Notes: generated from the letters alone by a model not told the origin. DNA of 64,000 bases from Diphasiastrum complanatum (GCA_029204225.1 CM055104.1:51115457-51179456), one strand, 5' to 3'; positions 1-12,165 are shown, counted from the first letter of the stretch. A program made the numbers and translations.

Positions 1-940
1 CATATTCTCTTTCTATCACTTTACTTTCTAGCTCTTCTAACTATAAGAAACCTTCATACTACTGTTCTGTTATGTTAAGAGCTTCAAAATTGCACTTCGA
101 ACATAATATGCACACCTGTGCCAGTTAAACATAGAAGACTATTGCCCTGGCCACCTCATCGAGAAAACTGTAGTTAATAGTTAATTTTAACTTCGAGATA
201 CAAACTCCACTTCAGCCAGTAGTTTCATAAGAATCTAGCTACCAAAAAGGCCACAGTTGAGGTAAAACAATTTTAGTGCACGAGTTGGACTGAAGTCATG
301 AAAAAAGACCTCACAAGAATATTGCGCTTCTGAGTTACCATGAACACCAAACACCAACAGTTCATTTGACTTGAACATGCAACAAGAATATGATTGTATG
401 TGTCCATAGAAAAAGAATCAACCATCTGAAATAGTTCAAGATTTCAAAAGACTTATAGCAAAGAACAACTACTATCATACATAAAAATGTTTACATGAAT
501 TCAATAGGAATCCACTCATTCTCTCATGTATACCTTTCCTATAGCTGAACCAGACCTGATCATACCCTGTGCTGGCACTTACGGATAAGCCGCAATCTAC
601 TATTATTCAATTAGTACAATAATGGTCTTAAACAACTTGGAATAGATTTGTGAGTATCTGGGTCAAGCTTCAACTTGTAATTGTGCAACCTTTCTCATGA
701 GCAAGCTTGCAATCAGCTGAAAAGGCTAGCATTGGAATTAACCTTGTCTGATTACACAAGTGAAACTTTCAACAGTTTCTGAAAGGCATAATAAGCTGCA
801 GCAAAAGGTACTATTAACTCCTCGCTAGCTTTATCAAGGATACAAGAGGATGATAATGGAAGGCATGGCATTGCAAGCCTTCTGGAAAAAATAAAAACTT
901 ACTATTGCATTACTTTTGAGAAATATACAAGTCTTATTCC
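1..940. other. 3' flank of the CTL gene, no gene seen
   Basis: This AT-rich stretch lies downstream of the stop codon of the minus-strand choline-transporter-like gene. It probably holds its 3' UTR. No ORF of note, repeat or recognisable transposon domain was found, and no AATAAA signal was seen on the minus strand, so the transcript end is not placed. Confidence 0.5.
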
Positions 941-1201
941 TTAGATTGATGGCTGACGAATGGCAAGGGAAGCGTTGTAGTTCGGAGACAATGGCAGAAG
1001 GACGTAAACATCATGGACTTGTGATTTTGAGACTGTGCCTTGATCTTTGTCCATGGAATAGCAGATATAGACCGTGTCAATAACTGCATTCAAAACACCA
1101 ATCAAGAGCACCAAAACAAAAAGTACCAATACCCATGCGATCAAGGACACTGTATATGACTGTGTGCCAATGTTTGCAAATGCATGCAACAGTGCAAATA
1201 C
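941..1201 (-). CDS. CTL gene exon 3 and stop
   Basis: The acceptor CTTGCAG lies directly before 1201 and the frame is phase 0. The exon encodes 86 residues and a TAA stop (941-943). It holds the last strong membrane segment and the conserved C-terminal VIDTVYICY region. The tail after it, about 35 residues including VYVLLP, is typical of the family. Confidence 0.87.
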   Translation of the reverse strand, partial: VFALLHAFANIGTQSYTVSLIAWVLVLFVLVLLIGVLNAVIDTVYICYSMDKDQGTVSKSQVHDVYVLLPLSPNYNASLAIRQPSI

Positions 1202-4200
1202 CTGCAAGTGTCAGTTCCACAATTAGCATACATATATCTCATGCATCTTAACCTTCAACCCCTCAAAAGAGACCTTAAGGGTCCCAAAATACATGAACCA
1301 TCATGCAGCGTTGTAGTAATGTATGAAAACTGGAAGGTAGACTAGAAGCTGTAAACTTACCACAACTGCATATACAGCAGACACAACAAATACGATGGCA
1401 CTCAGTAATCGAGAAGAAATGATCTCCACAACAACAGGAGATAAGAGGTTACGCCTCAACAGATTGTAGGTCATAACAGCTGAGGCACAGTAACCTTCAC
1501 CAGTGATCGATGCGAAGTTCAGAGTAAACTTGGTCAAAAACTCGATGCCCTGCAGTACACACTCTAAACAGCAACGAAGTAGACCAATAACAACACCTTG
1601 CTGCATTCTATTATTCTGGACACTATCAACAGCCCATCGTATCAAGCGGACAAAAGCGAATACCAGGCCTGATAAACAACATGTACCAAAGGAAGACCCA
1701 AAAGCATGCCTGCATAAAGAGAAATTTGATGTCACTTTGATTACTTTAAGCCATTTGGCATTATCATTCAATTTACTCTCCTCTGTTTGTACATTATGGG
1801 TTTTGCCATCCTTCATTAATAAAAGCAGGATTCTCTCTCAAAACTGTTTCCTATTGAAATCTCTCCAATAAAATGATGCTCAGCACATTTGACAACACAT
1901 AATCCCTAAAAGCACAAGGAATCGGCCTCAGGAATCAACACATTTGCTAAAAAGACAGTAGTTCTACTGCCACTAAGAAAATGGTTAGCTTTTTAAGACA
2001 TGAGCCCAAGCCTGAACTTTCTGCATAATTTTGAAATCTGGAAGTAGCTAAGTTGCAACACTTTAGCTTCAGATGTCAGGGGAAATGGTTTGACTAGTTG
2101 AAGAAGTCTCGCGTCTCTATTAAGTTTTAAGAAATTGAAGGACACTAGTAAATAGAATGTAAGAGGTGATTGTCTGTTGGAGAGGTCTCGCTTCATGTCT
2201 CCAATGACTTTTACAAGATTGAGGAAAGCTAGTACTTTTTCATTTCGTAAATGAGCAGGTTGATTGAGAGCATCCACTATGTATGATTAAATCATGTGCA
2301 CTTCTCAATTGGGTAATTCCCTACTGAAATGAGTGATAGAGGAGGGTACTTCCTCAGAAAGCCTCTTCGTAATTATGATGGTGGCTGGAAATTCTTCTAA
2401 TAGAAAAGGGTCTCTTGGTAGATCATGAAGTATCACTCGTCCACACTTGGTTCACTCTGACTTTTGCAATTGGTAATATCTAAGCTTATATCTCCAAAAG
2501 GGTTCATATACCTGTAGAAGAAAATATAGCAAGCTTCCAAAAACATGTCATTGACCTAACCAATCTCAGCATGTTATGGAGTGAATCATGGACATAACAA
2601 CCTACACCTCCATAGCCCCTGGATTTTTCTCCTTTTATAATCCATCCGGTGTTGAAATGGCAGCCTTTGATCTTTGGTGGCTTGCATCTTTCATGTTCCA
2701 ATGTTTCCAAAAGTAAAATATGTCTTACTTGTTTGGTAAAGTCTGATTCCCTTATTCCCATGGAAAGCCATTACAACTCCAAAGGGTTCATCTATGGCTT
2801 AGTACAATTTCTGTACCCATAGGTCACGTTGCCGTTTGTGTGTGTGTGTGTGTGTGTGTTTGGCAGGGGAACTCCAATTTCTACTCTGGCTGGAGGTCCT
2901 TAAACAAAAACAAAAATGGGCCTTGTTGAGGAAAAGCCCTTGCGTGGAGCCCTCTTAATGGTGCTTTTCATTAAACTCTCAGCTTGTAACCTGGCAAGTC
3001 CGTGGCCTAGGTTTGACTCCAACTCACTATGCTAATTGCTAAGGTTTGTGGTCTGGACTTAGTTTCAAGAAATCCAACACTACTTAATCTCTACTAATTA
3101 TTGTGGCAGTCACAACAGAGACTCTCCTCTTATTCGTTGCATGGTATATATATACCTACTATATGCATACAACCCACGGTTCCCAGAACCGTGGGTCCTG
3201 GGAACCGTGGAAGCCTGAAGGAACCGTACCACGGTTCATGAACCATGGTACGGTTCATCTAATTGATTAATTAATTAATTAATTTCTTTTTCCCCCCAAA
3301 TCCTCTCCCAACTCGTTTTTGGTCCTCATTTCACATATTTTCTGGTAGAGATTGAGAGAGAGGGCGCTTTGGATCTTCGGCCATTGCTGCTCAGATTGAT
3401 GAGAGAGAATAGGGCAGGGTAGAGAGAGACTGTAGCGGCCTCTGTAGAGAGATAAAATCAGGGTTTAGTTGTAGGTGTACTTTTTTTGGTCAAAATGCAG
3501 GTTTTTTAGCATTTTCTCATGTAAATAGGTCTGTTTTTAAGGTTTAGGGATTTCGGATCATAGAGAGAGATTGGGACAGTCTAGAGAGAGACTGTACCAG
3601 CCTATCTAGAGAGAGCAGGTTAGGGTTTTCATTTCACTTTAGTTTTTAGAGCAAAAAGGCAGGTTTTTTGCATTATGGAGGGCCTTTTATGGAGGTTTAG
3701 AGGTTTAGCTTGATAGGGTTCAGGGTTGGCATCCCCAGGTTCATTGCATTGCATGGGAGCACATATCCACTTATCCAGGACCGGCTTTCTTTGACCGAAC
3801 GTTTGTCTTTTCTTGCACTTCTTCCGTACTTCACTTTTCCTGTTTCCTATACCGTCTCACACCATGCCTGCTGAAGATATGCTTGAGCTATGGGGTGAGG
3901 TAGACCAAGACCCCGAGTTCGTTAGGTCTGACATTCGGTCTGGGACACGTCAATTGACCTGTAGGTTTTGTCATGCTCGTTTTGTCAGCACTCTCACTAG
4001 GCTGAAAGGCCATCTCCTTGGTGCTATCAAGGATAATGGCAAACGCTTAGGCTCCCTCCCTTGCCCACACATGCCTGCTCAAGAGCGTTGTAGGCTCATT
4101 GACATATACGGAGCACAATTGACGCAGGCCGGGATGTCACTAGATCCTAATGTATATGCAGTAGTGTCATCCACCCCACGGGATCCACTAGTCCTCGTCC

Positions 4201-7200
4201 ACCACCACCACGTCCTCCTCAACCTCCTGTTCCTACTCCTCCCCCGTAGCCTGATGCACATCTACCACTTGTTCCTCAGCCCACTATACCACATCCTAAC
4301 GCACCACCATAGCCCACTACACCACGTCCCGCCCCTCCTTCTGCTGCATCTATTCCAATGGGTGCATTTCCACAGCGTTCTCCTGCAATAACTCAGATGA
4401 CTCGCCCAACGCAGACATTCTAATTTCTTCGCTCTGAGTCGGCACCAGATGGTCTCTCACATGACACCCAGGATATACCATCCACTTTCCCCACACATCA
4501 GGATGATTTAGACTCTGATGATGAGGATGGTGATGATAGACAGCATGGTGAGGCTGGTTCTTCTGGAGCTTCTTCACCACCATCTCAGCAGCCCCAGCAT
4601 CCCCCGCAGCCGCAACATCCCCTGTGCCACAGCATCCCCCTCAGCCACATCATCCCCCTCAGCCACCTCAGGCCCCCCTGCCTCGACCCCCCACCCCTGC
4701 CACTAACATACCTCCTCCTCATCCTCGTAGGGGTGCTTACCGCACTAGGGCATCCTCCAGTAGATCGTCTCTTACCTCCCAATATAGACAGCAGTCCACA
4801 GGGGAGTCTTTCCAGCCCCATCCTGAGGTAGAGGCCCAGCAGGCTTTGGCAAACATGATCTATGAGCTGAAGCTGCCATTTGCCATTGCTGACACGGAGC
4901 CCTTCAAGAGGGCTATAGCTGCAGTTGTTGTTGCAAGTCCACGCTTCAAGCCACCCATGGCTAAGGTTGTCCGTACCACCCACCTTACATCCAGGGTAGA
5001 GGAGCTCACCACACACATGATGCCTCTTAGAAAGGCCTGGGAGAGTTATGAGTGGGGTGCTCGATCATGTCTGATGGCTAGAGTGACACCCGCCGTCGGC
5101 CAATGATCAACATACTGGTGTCTTGTTGCATGGGCACTATGTTTTATCGGGCCATTGATGCTAGTAGAGGTGGGATGGTCATTGACGGACAGTTTATGTT
5201 CGATATCATCAGTGAGGTTATAGAGGAGGTTGGCCCTGCCAACATAGTGCAGGTTGTCACCGACAACGCAAGTAATTGCATGCACATGTCTCACTTGCTA
5301 CAGCAGCAGTGTATGGACCCCCTGTGCTGCACATAGCATTGATCTTATACTGGGGGATATTGGCAGCTTGCCCTAGGTCCGCACGATAGCTGATATGGCC
5401 CTTGCCGTGGTGACATTTATCATCTAGAAGAGGCGTGCCCTTGCCCTATTCCGCACCTTCAGTTCACTTGATCTAAAGAAACCAGTTCCCACACGTTTTG
5501 CATTCGACCTAGTTGTCATGCATAGGCTTATTAGAGTCAGACATCAGCTCAGACACATGGCCACTAGTGCTGCATTTAGGGAGCTACCTTTCTCTAGTAG
5601 GCCTGATGGTTTGAGATTTTTGAGGATTGTATTTAATGATGATTTTTGGCGTCAAGCTAAGAGCATTACATCTGTGATGAGTCGTTCTATCATGTTCTAC
5701 GGTGTGAGGGCAGCACTATGGGCCTTATCTACGAGTTCTTGGACAGAATTTTGGACAGCTTTTTTCTCCAAGGACAGGTATGGTACTTGATGGTCATTTC
5801 AGTCATTTGTTGTTTTGGAATCTGTCTAGTGTAATTGAAATAAGTTTGATGTCATCTTCGCATCTTCGGATTTATTTGTTGACATGTCATTAACTATGTG
5901 AAACAGGATGGTGGTGTTGCAGGACATCTGGGAGCGCAGGTGGAATTGGTTCCATAGGCCGATTCACACTATTGCCCACCTGTTGCACCCCATGTGGCTA
6001 TTTGAGCGGCAGACATCAGAGATGGAGCTAGTTTGGATTGGTTGAGATACTTGGATGGAGCCGCCAGACACTTCACTGACATAGATGCTGTTGAGACACG
6101 GTACATTGCCTTCAAGAGGCAGGTTGGTGTGTTTGGCCATCATGTGGGAGAAAGCGGTGACTTGGTGGAGCCTCTATGGTTCTGCATGCCAAGCTCTACA
6201 AAAGCTGGCCTTGCGAGTGCTATCACAGGTATTTCTTTACCCACCAAATTATATGGGAGTAAAGATGGGTGTTAAATGGATAAAATCAACTAATGCGCTG
6301 TTTTGAATTTTATGATTGTCAATAGGATTGTTCCTCCAGTGTTGCAAGCACAACTCGAGCACATTTTCATTGATTCACACGAAAAGGCAGTCGCCTTTCT
6401 ATTGCACAGATGGCACGGCTGGTTTTTTGCAACACCAATGCAAGGTTCGGTGACAGACTTGCATCTATTGTGGACCCTCTAAAGGTGTTGCCCTCGGAAA
6501 GTTTACTAGGCGTTGATGATCCCATTGATTCCACCAGACCCATGCCGAGGGCTGATGTTGTGGATGACATTGCGGCAGAGACAAAGAGAGAGAGAGAGAT
6601 GATGCGGGTTAGACGGTTGTTGATGGACAGAGTGGGTCATGATCAGGATACAGGTGCTGGCCAAGGGACAGGTATGGGCATGGGTGCTGATTAGTAGGAT
6701 GAGGAAGAGGATGATGATGATTTGGGTATTCCTGCTCCCGGCCAGCCTGCAGTACAACCGTATTCAACACTCCGCCTACACTTAGGGTGCCTGCATCTCG
6801 TGCCACACCCATTCATGCATCAACGGTACCTCCTACTACATCTGCTTCCACAGCACCAGCTCGGAGGCGTCCTGGAAGGCCTCCAGGATCTGGCAGGGGG
6901 TCTTCCCAGAGAGGCAGAGGTTTTAGTCAGACATTGGCACGTAGACAGAGAGGGAGGCCGCATGGCTCTGGCAGAGGTGCATCTTGCATCACTTTGTCAG
7001 GGACACAGATTGAGGGAGAGGTATTACATGACTTCAGTCAGGCTGTGACAGAGGAGGATGAGTCAGATGATTTTGATGATCTGGATGCCACACAGGCATC
7101 TTGAGGACATGTTGTAGATGTTGTCATTTATGTTCCATTCATATTGTTTTTTTTTTGAGGTCAGACCCCAACCATATGTGGCGGGCTCTATATGATGAGA

Positions 7201-10200
7201 TTATATACAGAGCATCTCACTTGTTCTCCAGATAGATGGCTAATTGATGTGTACACTGAGTGACTGATGAAATAGTTTACTACGATAGCCTCTCCCTCTC
7301 TCTGTCTCCCTCTCTCTCTTAACAATTCGGGTATTTTTTTGGCTTTTTTTGGGCTGTTTCTGGGGGTGGGTACTTAAAAAAAAAGCCATTAATTAATTAG
7401 TTGAATAAATGCTATGGTCCTTTTCAAAAAAAAATCTAAAATCCCTAAGCAAATGTGCATTTTTTTGGCATTCTTTTTGAGCTATTTTTTGGGGGTGGGA
7501 AACTAAAAAATAATTGATTTATTTATTGTACGGTTCACCACGGATCCAGCCAAAAATTTTGTGAACCGTACGTGTTATGGCCCTAATGGGAGTTTGTACC
7601 ATTAGGGGGCTGTCTCAGACGTAGGGGCCAGGCCTAACTCAGATAATAGCTAAGTAGGACCATGGGCTATGCCTGCATGCGGTATAGGCATGTGTGTGGC
7701 ATCCTAGTATGGGATAGGATGTACATGCATTGTGTCTATGTATGGGTCTTTGCTATTATGAGTTAGGGGTACCTACATGCAGTGGACATGCATGGGAGTT
7801 AGGCATGAGTTGATAGCACGCTTACATGTGGATCCGGTGCATGGGCAGACAGGGTGGGTGCTACTCTCTATATATACTCTCACTTGTGTCCATAGGGATC
7901 ATTGAGAGTCTGCGGCCATTATGCCGTCGGATTGGTAAGCGCTTACTATCATTGAGATTTGCCATTATCCCTAGTGCTCGGGGGCTAGATCGGACGGTCT
8001 AGGTTTGGTTGGGTCGGTTTCGTCCACTGCACTCCCTTAATGTGTTCTTGGCACTCAATCCTAATTGGAGGTCTTGGGGGACGTTTTAGTACGGTTCTCA
8101 GAACCGTGGTGAACCATCCATGGTTCATAAATTGTATGATTATATGATATGTATATTATGTACACAGTATTTATAAAATACTCTTTCTTTTGCCTAAGAA
8201 AAAAAAATAGGTTTTAAAAAAACATTCCAACTATTAAAAACAATCAGAACAAAAACAATTAGGACAATACTATTTGACAGTCCCTGTAGTGTTTAGAAAA
8301 ATTTAAAAGGACTACCATCAAATCCCCCATAATTTTTTTGCAATTTGAAGACCATACTGCCCAAAAAAAAAAAAAAAAACAGAAGTGTTCCAAGTCAAAA
8401 ACCCGGAACGCATTTCGAAACAGGCAGTGCATCTTTGATATATCTTATCAGAGGGTCCTATATAAGATGTCATGTCAAGGCCCCATGTCACTATTGTTAA
8501 AATGATTAAAAAGGGCCCCAAGTTATTTAACTTTCAGTTATGAGTCAAACTAGAGGAGTTTGAGGGGCCACTACATACACAGGAGCTTGAGATATTCCTA
8601 GTCTAAAGACCATTGAGATCCTAACTTGACATAGATCCAAAGAAGTAGAGAACAATAGGGAACCGACATGTGATTAACCAACCCAACCATAGAGCATAGA
8701 CATTGTCGATACACTCCCCCACAAGTGGGAGTTATCCCACAACAAAATCCAAGGTCTCTCACCAAGTTTACCAAGTTCAAGATAAGGAGATATTGTGATC
8801 AACAATATGCTATCATAAATGTATCTCATATGTTAGAGATACCATAGACTTCATCCAAGTATTGTAACTCCAAATAATAGAATGATCACCATTCACAAGT
8901 AGCCCACTGAGTTAACAAATGATTATTGCTAACAATCGGTAAACAAATGATAATCACAAGATTTGATTGAAAAGCTACCAAATAGCCATTACTCAGCCAA
9001 GTAAACCTACGAGTTCAATAAGACAGCACAGAAGGTTTAAAAAGCACTAAAACAATGACCCAACTTAGTTTAATACAATCTAGTTACAGAGTTGGATCTT
9101 ATGCAGGCGCAAACTTGGATAAATGATACGGCCATCAAGCAATTACAGCTAAGTAAATCAATGCTACGGTCCATATCTCTCCATGTTGTTAATGGGTGGC
9201 TCCTCCAAAACATGTTGGCATAATATTAGAAGGCCAGGTTCTACCTCAACAATAGAAGGGTCCTCTAGCACCACAGGAGAAATAGGTGTAACAGGTGTCA
9301 ATTTTGCAGCACTTCACATGTATGTTGCACAATAAGCCCTTAGGAGGCTCTCAGCAAACTGTTTAACTAGCATTCGGTTGGTTTCACGTTTGCATGCTAT
9401 ACTTGAAGATGCACTCGATACTTTGCATGTGAACATGAGACGAGATGCAAATGGTGATCTAGTTGTAGTCATAACAGGTGAAGATGTTGGAACCACAATA
9501 GCATACTGTGGAGGATCTGGTGATACTGACGTGTAAGGCAAGACAGGCATATGTTAGTGCATGCTACAACGTAGCAGCTAGAGACATGGCCTTCAAAATC
9601 AAACAAGGTTGGAAAAAAGCCACATCACTCTTGTGTGACCTTTACAATCCTGCTACAAAATGTGATATGATCTCATCAATGAGAAGATCCAGAAACAAAT
9701 GGGAAAGCTTTGTAAACCAATCACTACACTCAGATGAGGCTCTCGTCGGTTGAATGCCATAGAAAGTTTGACGCGCTTGGGGAACAAAGATAGATGTCCT
9801 GTTGAGAGGCCTTCCAATCAGTCAAGCAAGGTTGCCAGGGGTCCAGTTTATATGTCCTCCACCAAGTGAAAGTTCTCCCTCTAGGTGTATAGCTGCTAAC
9901 TGAAATTTATGCACATCACTTTTAGGAAATATTTAAGTATTTCTCTAACTTGGCCAACGCGTTTTATACTTCATTGCCACCTGATGCACCAGAATATAAA
10001 ACAAATTGAACTTTATCCTTAAATATGGACAAGTGACATTTCGTGATCATGAAGACATACAGTTTAATAGACATGAGCAGAACGTATAGTAGAGAAAAAA
10101 ACCCATATCAGTAAGTTTGGATGATCACTCCAGGGAAGATACCATAGTAAAAATCTTTTGCTATGTCAGATGCCATCCAGTCCTCCATAGATGTGGCTAA

Positions 10201-12165
10201 AATTTGTAGCTAATGAATAGAACCCTGTATGTCCTAAATGAAACCCACATGTCCTAAAGTCTCCTCATATTTGCTCATCCGCCATTATGCAAGCTCTTCC
10301 ATATTGGTAGAACAGTCATAGACTCGGCTCATTACATTCGTCGCATCCATTCTTTTATTTTTTATTATGCATAAGCAAGCCTATGGGCCCTTTTTATTCA
10401 TGTACTTGCCTTGGGCCCTATTTGGTCACATTTTTAGTACTTGATCATATCGATTTGGAGTGGGGGTCTTCCTATTGGGGGGGGCGCACTATTTTCCCTC
10501 CAAATCTTCTGCCTCCCTCTATTTTTTAATTCCTACTTTGGGGTTCATTGATAGGGTGTATATATAGGGTAGCATTGTAGTCTTTTGTTCAGTTGATGGT
10601 GATTGCTCTTCTTTAGCCTCATTAAATATTCTCTCTTTCATGCTTTCTAGCCTAAGTCCTGCTTTCTAGCATAGCTAGTGAATCTTAGCTTGTAACTGTG
10701 GTTCAAGCTAACAATAACACCTGAAAAGAAGCTGAGATTGCTTAACACCAGAGTTTCATAGTGTTTTCATGAAAGCTCATTGACATGATTCTTCAAACAC
10801 TACTAATCTCCAAAAGTAGTTCAAAATGAAAGCTTCACTCAAAAGACAAACTTTCATGTAACGCAACAACAATTCTTATTTCCCTGAGGTCCTTTCAAGT
10901 CTAGAAAAAAGGTTGTAGCGCTTGAAACAAAATAACATGTTTTTCATGAAGTCTTACCCAAGAGAGCACTTTATAAATCCGCCAGCCGGAGATTCTCGTT
11001 GTGCAAAATACCATTGGGAAATTGTACCACTTATAGTGAAACTCTGAACCTGACTCATCACCATCACTGACCAGAGAAGAGTAAAAGCAGCCAGCACTTG
11101 GTAAGCAGGCACCCATCCTTCTGTCTTCCAAATACAACAATCTTGACCATAGCCTTTTCCACAAGGTAAGCTAGGTTGCTGATCGAGCGCTGGATTAGGG
11201 ACAAGCCTCCCGTTCATGTATGCATAGGCCATAAAAGTTAAAATTGGAACTAAGAATATCAGAAGTACCACTGTTAGACTGGGCAAGATAAAGAGAAGTG
11301 AAAGATTGCTTCTAAGAGCTTCCGATGCAGTTCTTATGATTTTGATTGTCAGCTCAACCCTGTCCCAGTTTGCATAGATAATCCATGCAAATACTCCACA
11401 AAGAGCAATCACAAACAAAAATATTCCTATCTGCGATGAAGGGTCAATAGAACGGTGGCATTTATCATCCTTGAGACAAACGACAAACCACAATATATCC
11501 AAGGCAAGGGGAACCAAAATTAACAAGGGAACACTGACATAGACAAGCTCTTTCATGTAAGTTTTCAAAAGCCAGAGAAGTCCCAAGACCAGTGGAACAC
11601 AAAGCACTACAGTGACTGCCAATGTTGTGAGTAAGACTGTCCCAACATCTCCATGACCAGCAGCATGAGTATCTTGCTTCAGTTCGAAAGAAATGAGCTT
11701 TGAAAAGAACCGGCCCTCTTCCTCCTCCATATGCAGTATTGCCTCATGTTCAACAACAGGTCCTCTATGTCTTGCCCATTTGCTTTCTTCATCTTTCCAC
11801 ATTATCAAATCAAATGTAGCTCGGGGTCTGCTTCTCTTTCCATGATATTTAAATATAGAGCACGTTTTGTTGTCGTACTGTGCAGATTCAGCCCATCTGT
11901 AGTCAGAATTATGGTGGACAATGGCAAAAATTCCAAAAACCAAAACAGCCGTCACAGCAAGTAAGAAAATGATAGCAAAGGCTAGGTCTCTGCACGGCCT
12001 TGGCCCATAATTGAAAGTGAACTGAGTGGAAACTTCTGCAGGTGACACGATCAAAGCCACTTGATCCTCAAGTTGTCCTCCATTGAAACTTTGTGATTGC
12101 TTAAGAAGAAGTTGAGCACTTTCATCAAATTCATTGCCATTGCTTCCTGATGTTCTTTCTCCCAT
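941..12165 (-). CDS. Choline-transporter-like (CTL/PNS1) membrane protein, 3 exons
   Basis: The coding parts are 12165-10958, 1709-1361 and 1201-941 (1818 nt, 605 residues plus stop). Phases agree: exon 1 ends two bases into a codon at a GTAAGA donor, exon 2 completes it after a TTTATGCAG acceptor, and the second intron (1202-1360) is phase 0 with donor GTAAGT. The family is Choline_transpo (PF04515), multi-pass proteins linked to choline and membrane-lipid transport; the substrate here is inferred. A soluble N-terminus of about 50 residues leads to the family-like YGPRPCRD at 53-60. Hydrophobic segments lie near 61-83, 175-200, 206-230, 247-265, 290-316 and 352-375, followed by four or so in exons 2-3. 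The end carries the conserved VIDTVYICY-type stretch. Length resembles the shorter plant CTL group, not the ~700-residue CTL1/CHER1. Intron 1 is 9,248 bp and full of transposons. No internal stop was found, so the gene looks intact. Confidence 0.88.
1361..1709 (-). CDS. CTL gene exon 2
   Basis: The acceptor is TTTCTCTTTATGCAG with the exon starting at 1709. Its first G completes a glycine codon begun in exon 1, giving SLGHAFGSSFGT, which fits the conserved family stretch with the pattern SLxxAxGxSFGT. The exon is 349 nt and ends after a valine codon at GTAAGT. It encodes membrane segments and the loop with CLECVLQ. Confidence 0.87.
2837..2859. repeat. (TG)n microsatellite
   Basis: An uninterrupted run of about 11 TG dinucleotides sits in the CTL intron, a few hundred bases upstream of the hAT element. 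Confidence 0.9.
3172..3256. repeat. Palindromic 5' subterminal repeats of hAT copy 1
   Basis: A perfect 11-bp inverted repeat (3172-3182 with 3186-3196, loop CCA) is followed by a 36-base palindrome at 3221-3256. The outer arms of that palindrome, 3221-3231 and 3246-3256, match perfectly. Its core 3233-3244 is itself a perfect palindrome, and only positions 3232 and 3245 fail to pair. The shared unit is GAACCGT. Confidence 0.85.
3864..7104 (+). pseudogene. hAT transposase, broken
   Basis: Starting at 3864 (MPAEDMLELWGEV) a BED-type zinc finger is visible at residues 33-55 (CRFCHARF then a His). A Pro/His-rich linker follows in shifting frames (about 4200-4740). A conserved block at 4800-5100 leads to the DUF659-like part at 5103-5336 (acidic residues in AIDAS and VTDNASN). 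The next block is 5518-5790. A GT-AG intron may lie at about 5780-5907, since coding similarity resumes with an IWERRWNWFHRP stretch. The dimerisation region covers about 6040-6420. A basic, AT-hook-like tail with RGR repeats ends in a stop at 7104. Several stops and frameshifts break the frame, so an active transposase is unlikely. The minus-strand copy near 61-63 kb is the closest relative in this window. Confidence 0.75.
7573..8088 (+). mobile_element. Solo LTR inserted in the 3' end of hAT copy 1
   Basis: The 516-bp insert is flanked by the 5-bp direct repeat GTACG (7568-7572 and 8089-8093). It starts TGTTATGG and ends in TTTTA, so the usual terminal CA has become TA. A TATA-like CTATATATACT lies near 7868. 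The stretch with GGGGGCTAGATC and GTCTAGGTTTGGTTGGGT recurs in the antisense LTR near 14.9 kb, so both belong to one Gypsy LTR family. Removing the insert restores the GAACCGT-rich hAT terminus. Confidence 0.78.
8089..8128. repeat. 3' subterminal GAACCGT repeats of hAT copy 1
   Basis: A perfect 8-bp inverted repeat with one central base lies at 8091-8107 (ACGGTTCT-C-AGAACCGT). More degenerate copies continue to a GGTTCAT shared with the 3' end of copy 2. Confidence 0.75.
8129..10315. other. Intronic DNA without recognised features
   Basis: This AT-rich part of CTL intron 1 shows no recognised protein domain. Short overlapping frames on both strands near 9314-9753 are open, but they match no family I know and carry no domain motif. 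An A17 run lies near 8364. Confidence 0.5.
10316..10696 (+). mobile_element. Solo LTR in CTL intron 1
   Basis: This about 380-bp stretch aligns along its length with the LTR at 26638-27047 (opposite orientation): GGCTCATTACATTCGTCGC near the start, TATGCATAAGCAAGCC, a TATA-like GTATATATAGGG, and TTGTAAC at the end. No primer site or coding sequence follows, so it is read as a solo LTR. It contains a G8 run. A target duplication was not visible. Confidence 0.65.
10958..12165 (-). CDS. CTL gene exon 1 (residues 1-402 plus two bases)
   Basis: The exon starts at the first ATG of the long frame, about ten bases after the sequence AACAAGGAAA on the minus strand. It ends at 10958, where CTT-GG is followed by GTAAGA. 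The frame runs on only two codons into the intron before a stop, which supports the splice. It encodes the N-terminal tail, the large hydrophilic loop (about 84-172) and roughly six membrane segments. Confidence 0.88.

Larger units (their letters stand above)
3172..8128 (+). mobile_element. hAT transposon copy 1 (inside CTL intron 1)
   Basis: The element carries a BED zinc finger, a DUF659-type block and a hAT C-terminal region in order, which defines the hAT superfamily. Both ends are packed with the heptamer GAACCGT or its complement ACGGTTC, some in near-perfect palindromes. A second copy in inverse orientation (about 55766-63655) shares the coding region and the 3' end, and that comparison sets the approximate 3' limit here. 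A solo LTR (7573-8088) interrupts the 3' end. Exact terminal inverted repeats and the 8-bp target duplication could not be fixed by eye. Confidence 0.75.
1710..10957 (-). other. Intron 1 of the CTL gene, transposon-filled
   Basis: The intron is 9,248 bp, bounded by GTAAGA at 10957 and CAG at 1710 (minus strand). From right to left it holds a solo LTR (10316-10696), about 2.2 kb of unassigned AT-rich sequence with an A-run near 8364, a hAT transposon on the opposite strand (about 3172-8128) and a TG microsatellite. Plus-strand and minus-strand ORFs near 9314-9753 could not be assigned to any family. Confidence 0.8.

Noticed and set aside
4079-4583. Small minus-strand frames rich in His, Arg and Trp
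   Set aside because: They mirror the Pro/His-rich linker of the hAT transposase on the plus strand.
9314-9753. Possible gene fragment in CTL intron 1
   Set aside because: Two overlapping frames on opposite strands, no recognised domain, and no flanking splice or transposon signals that would decide.
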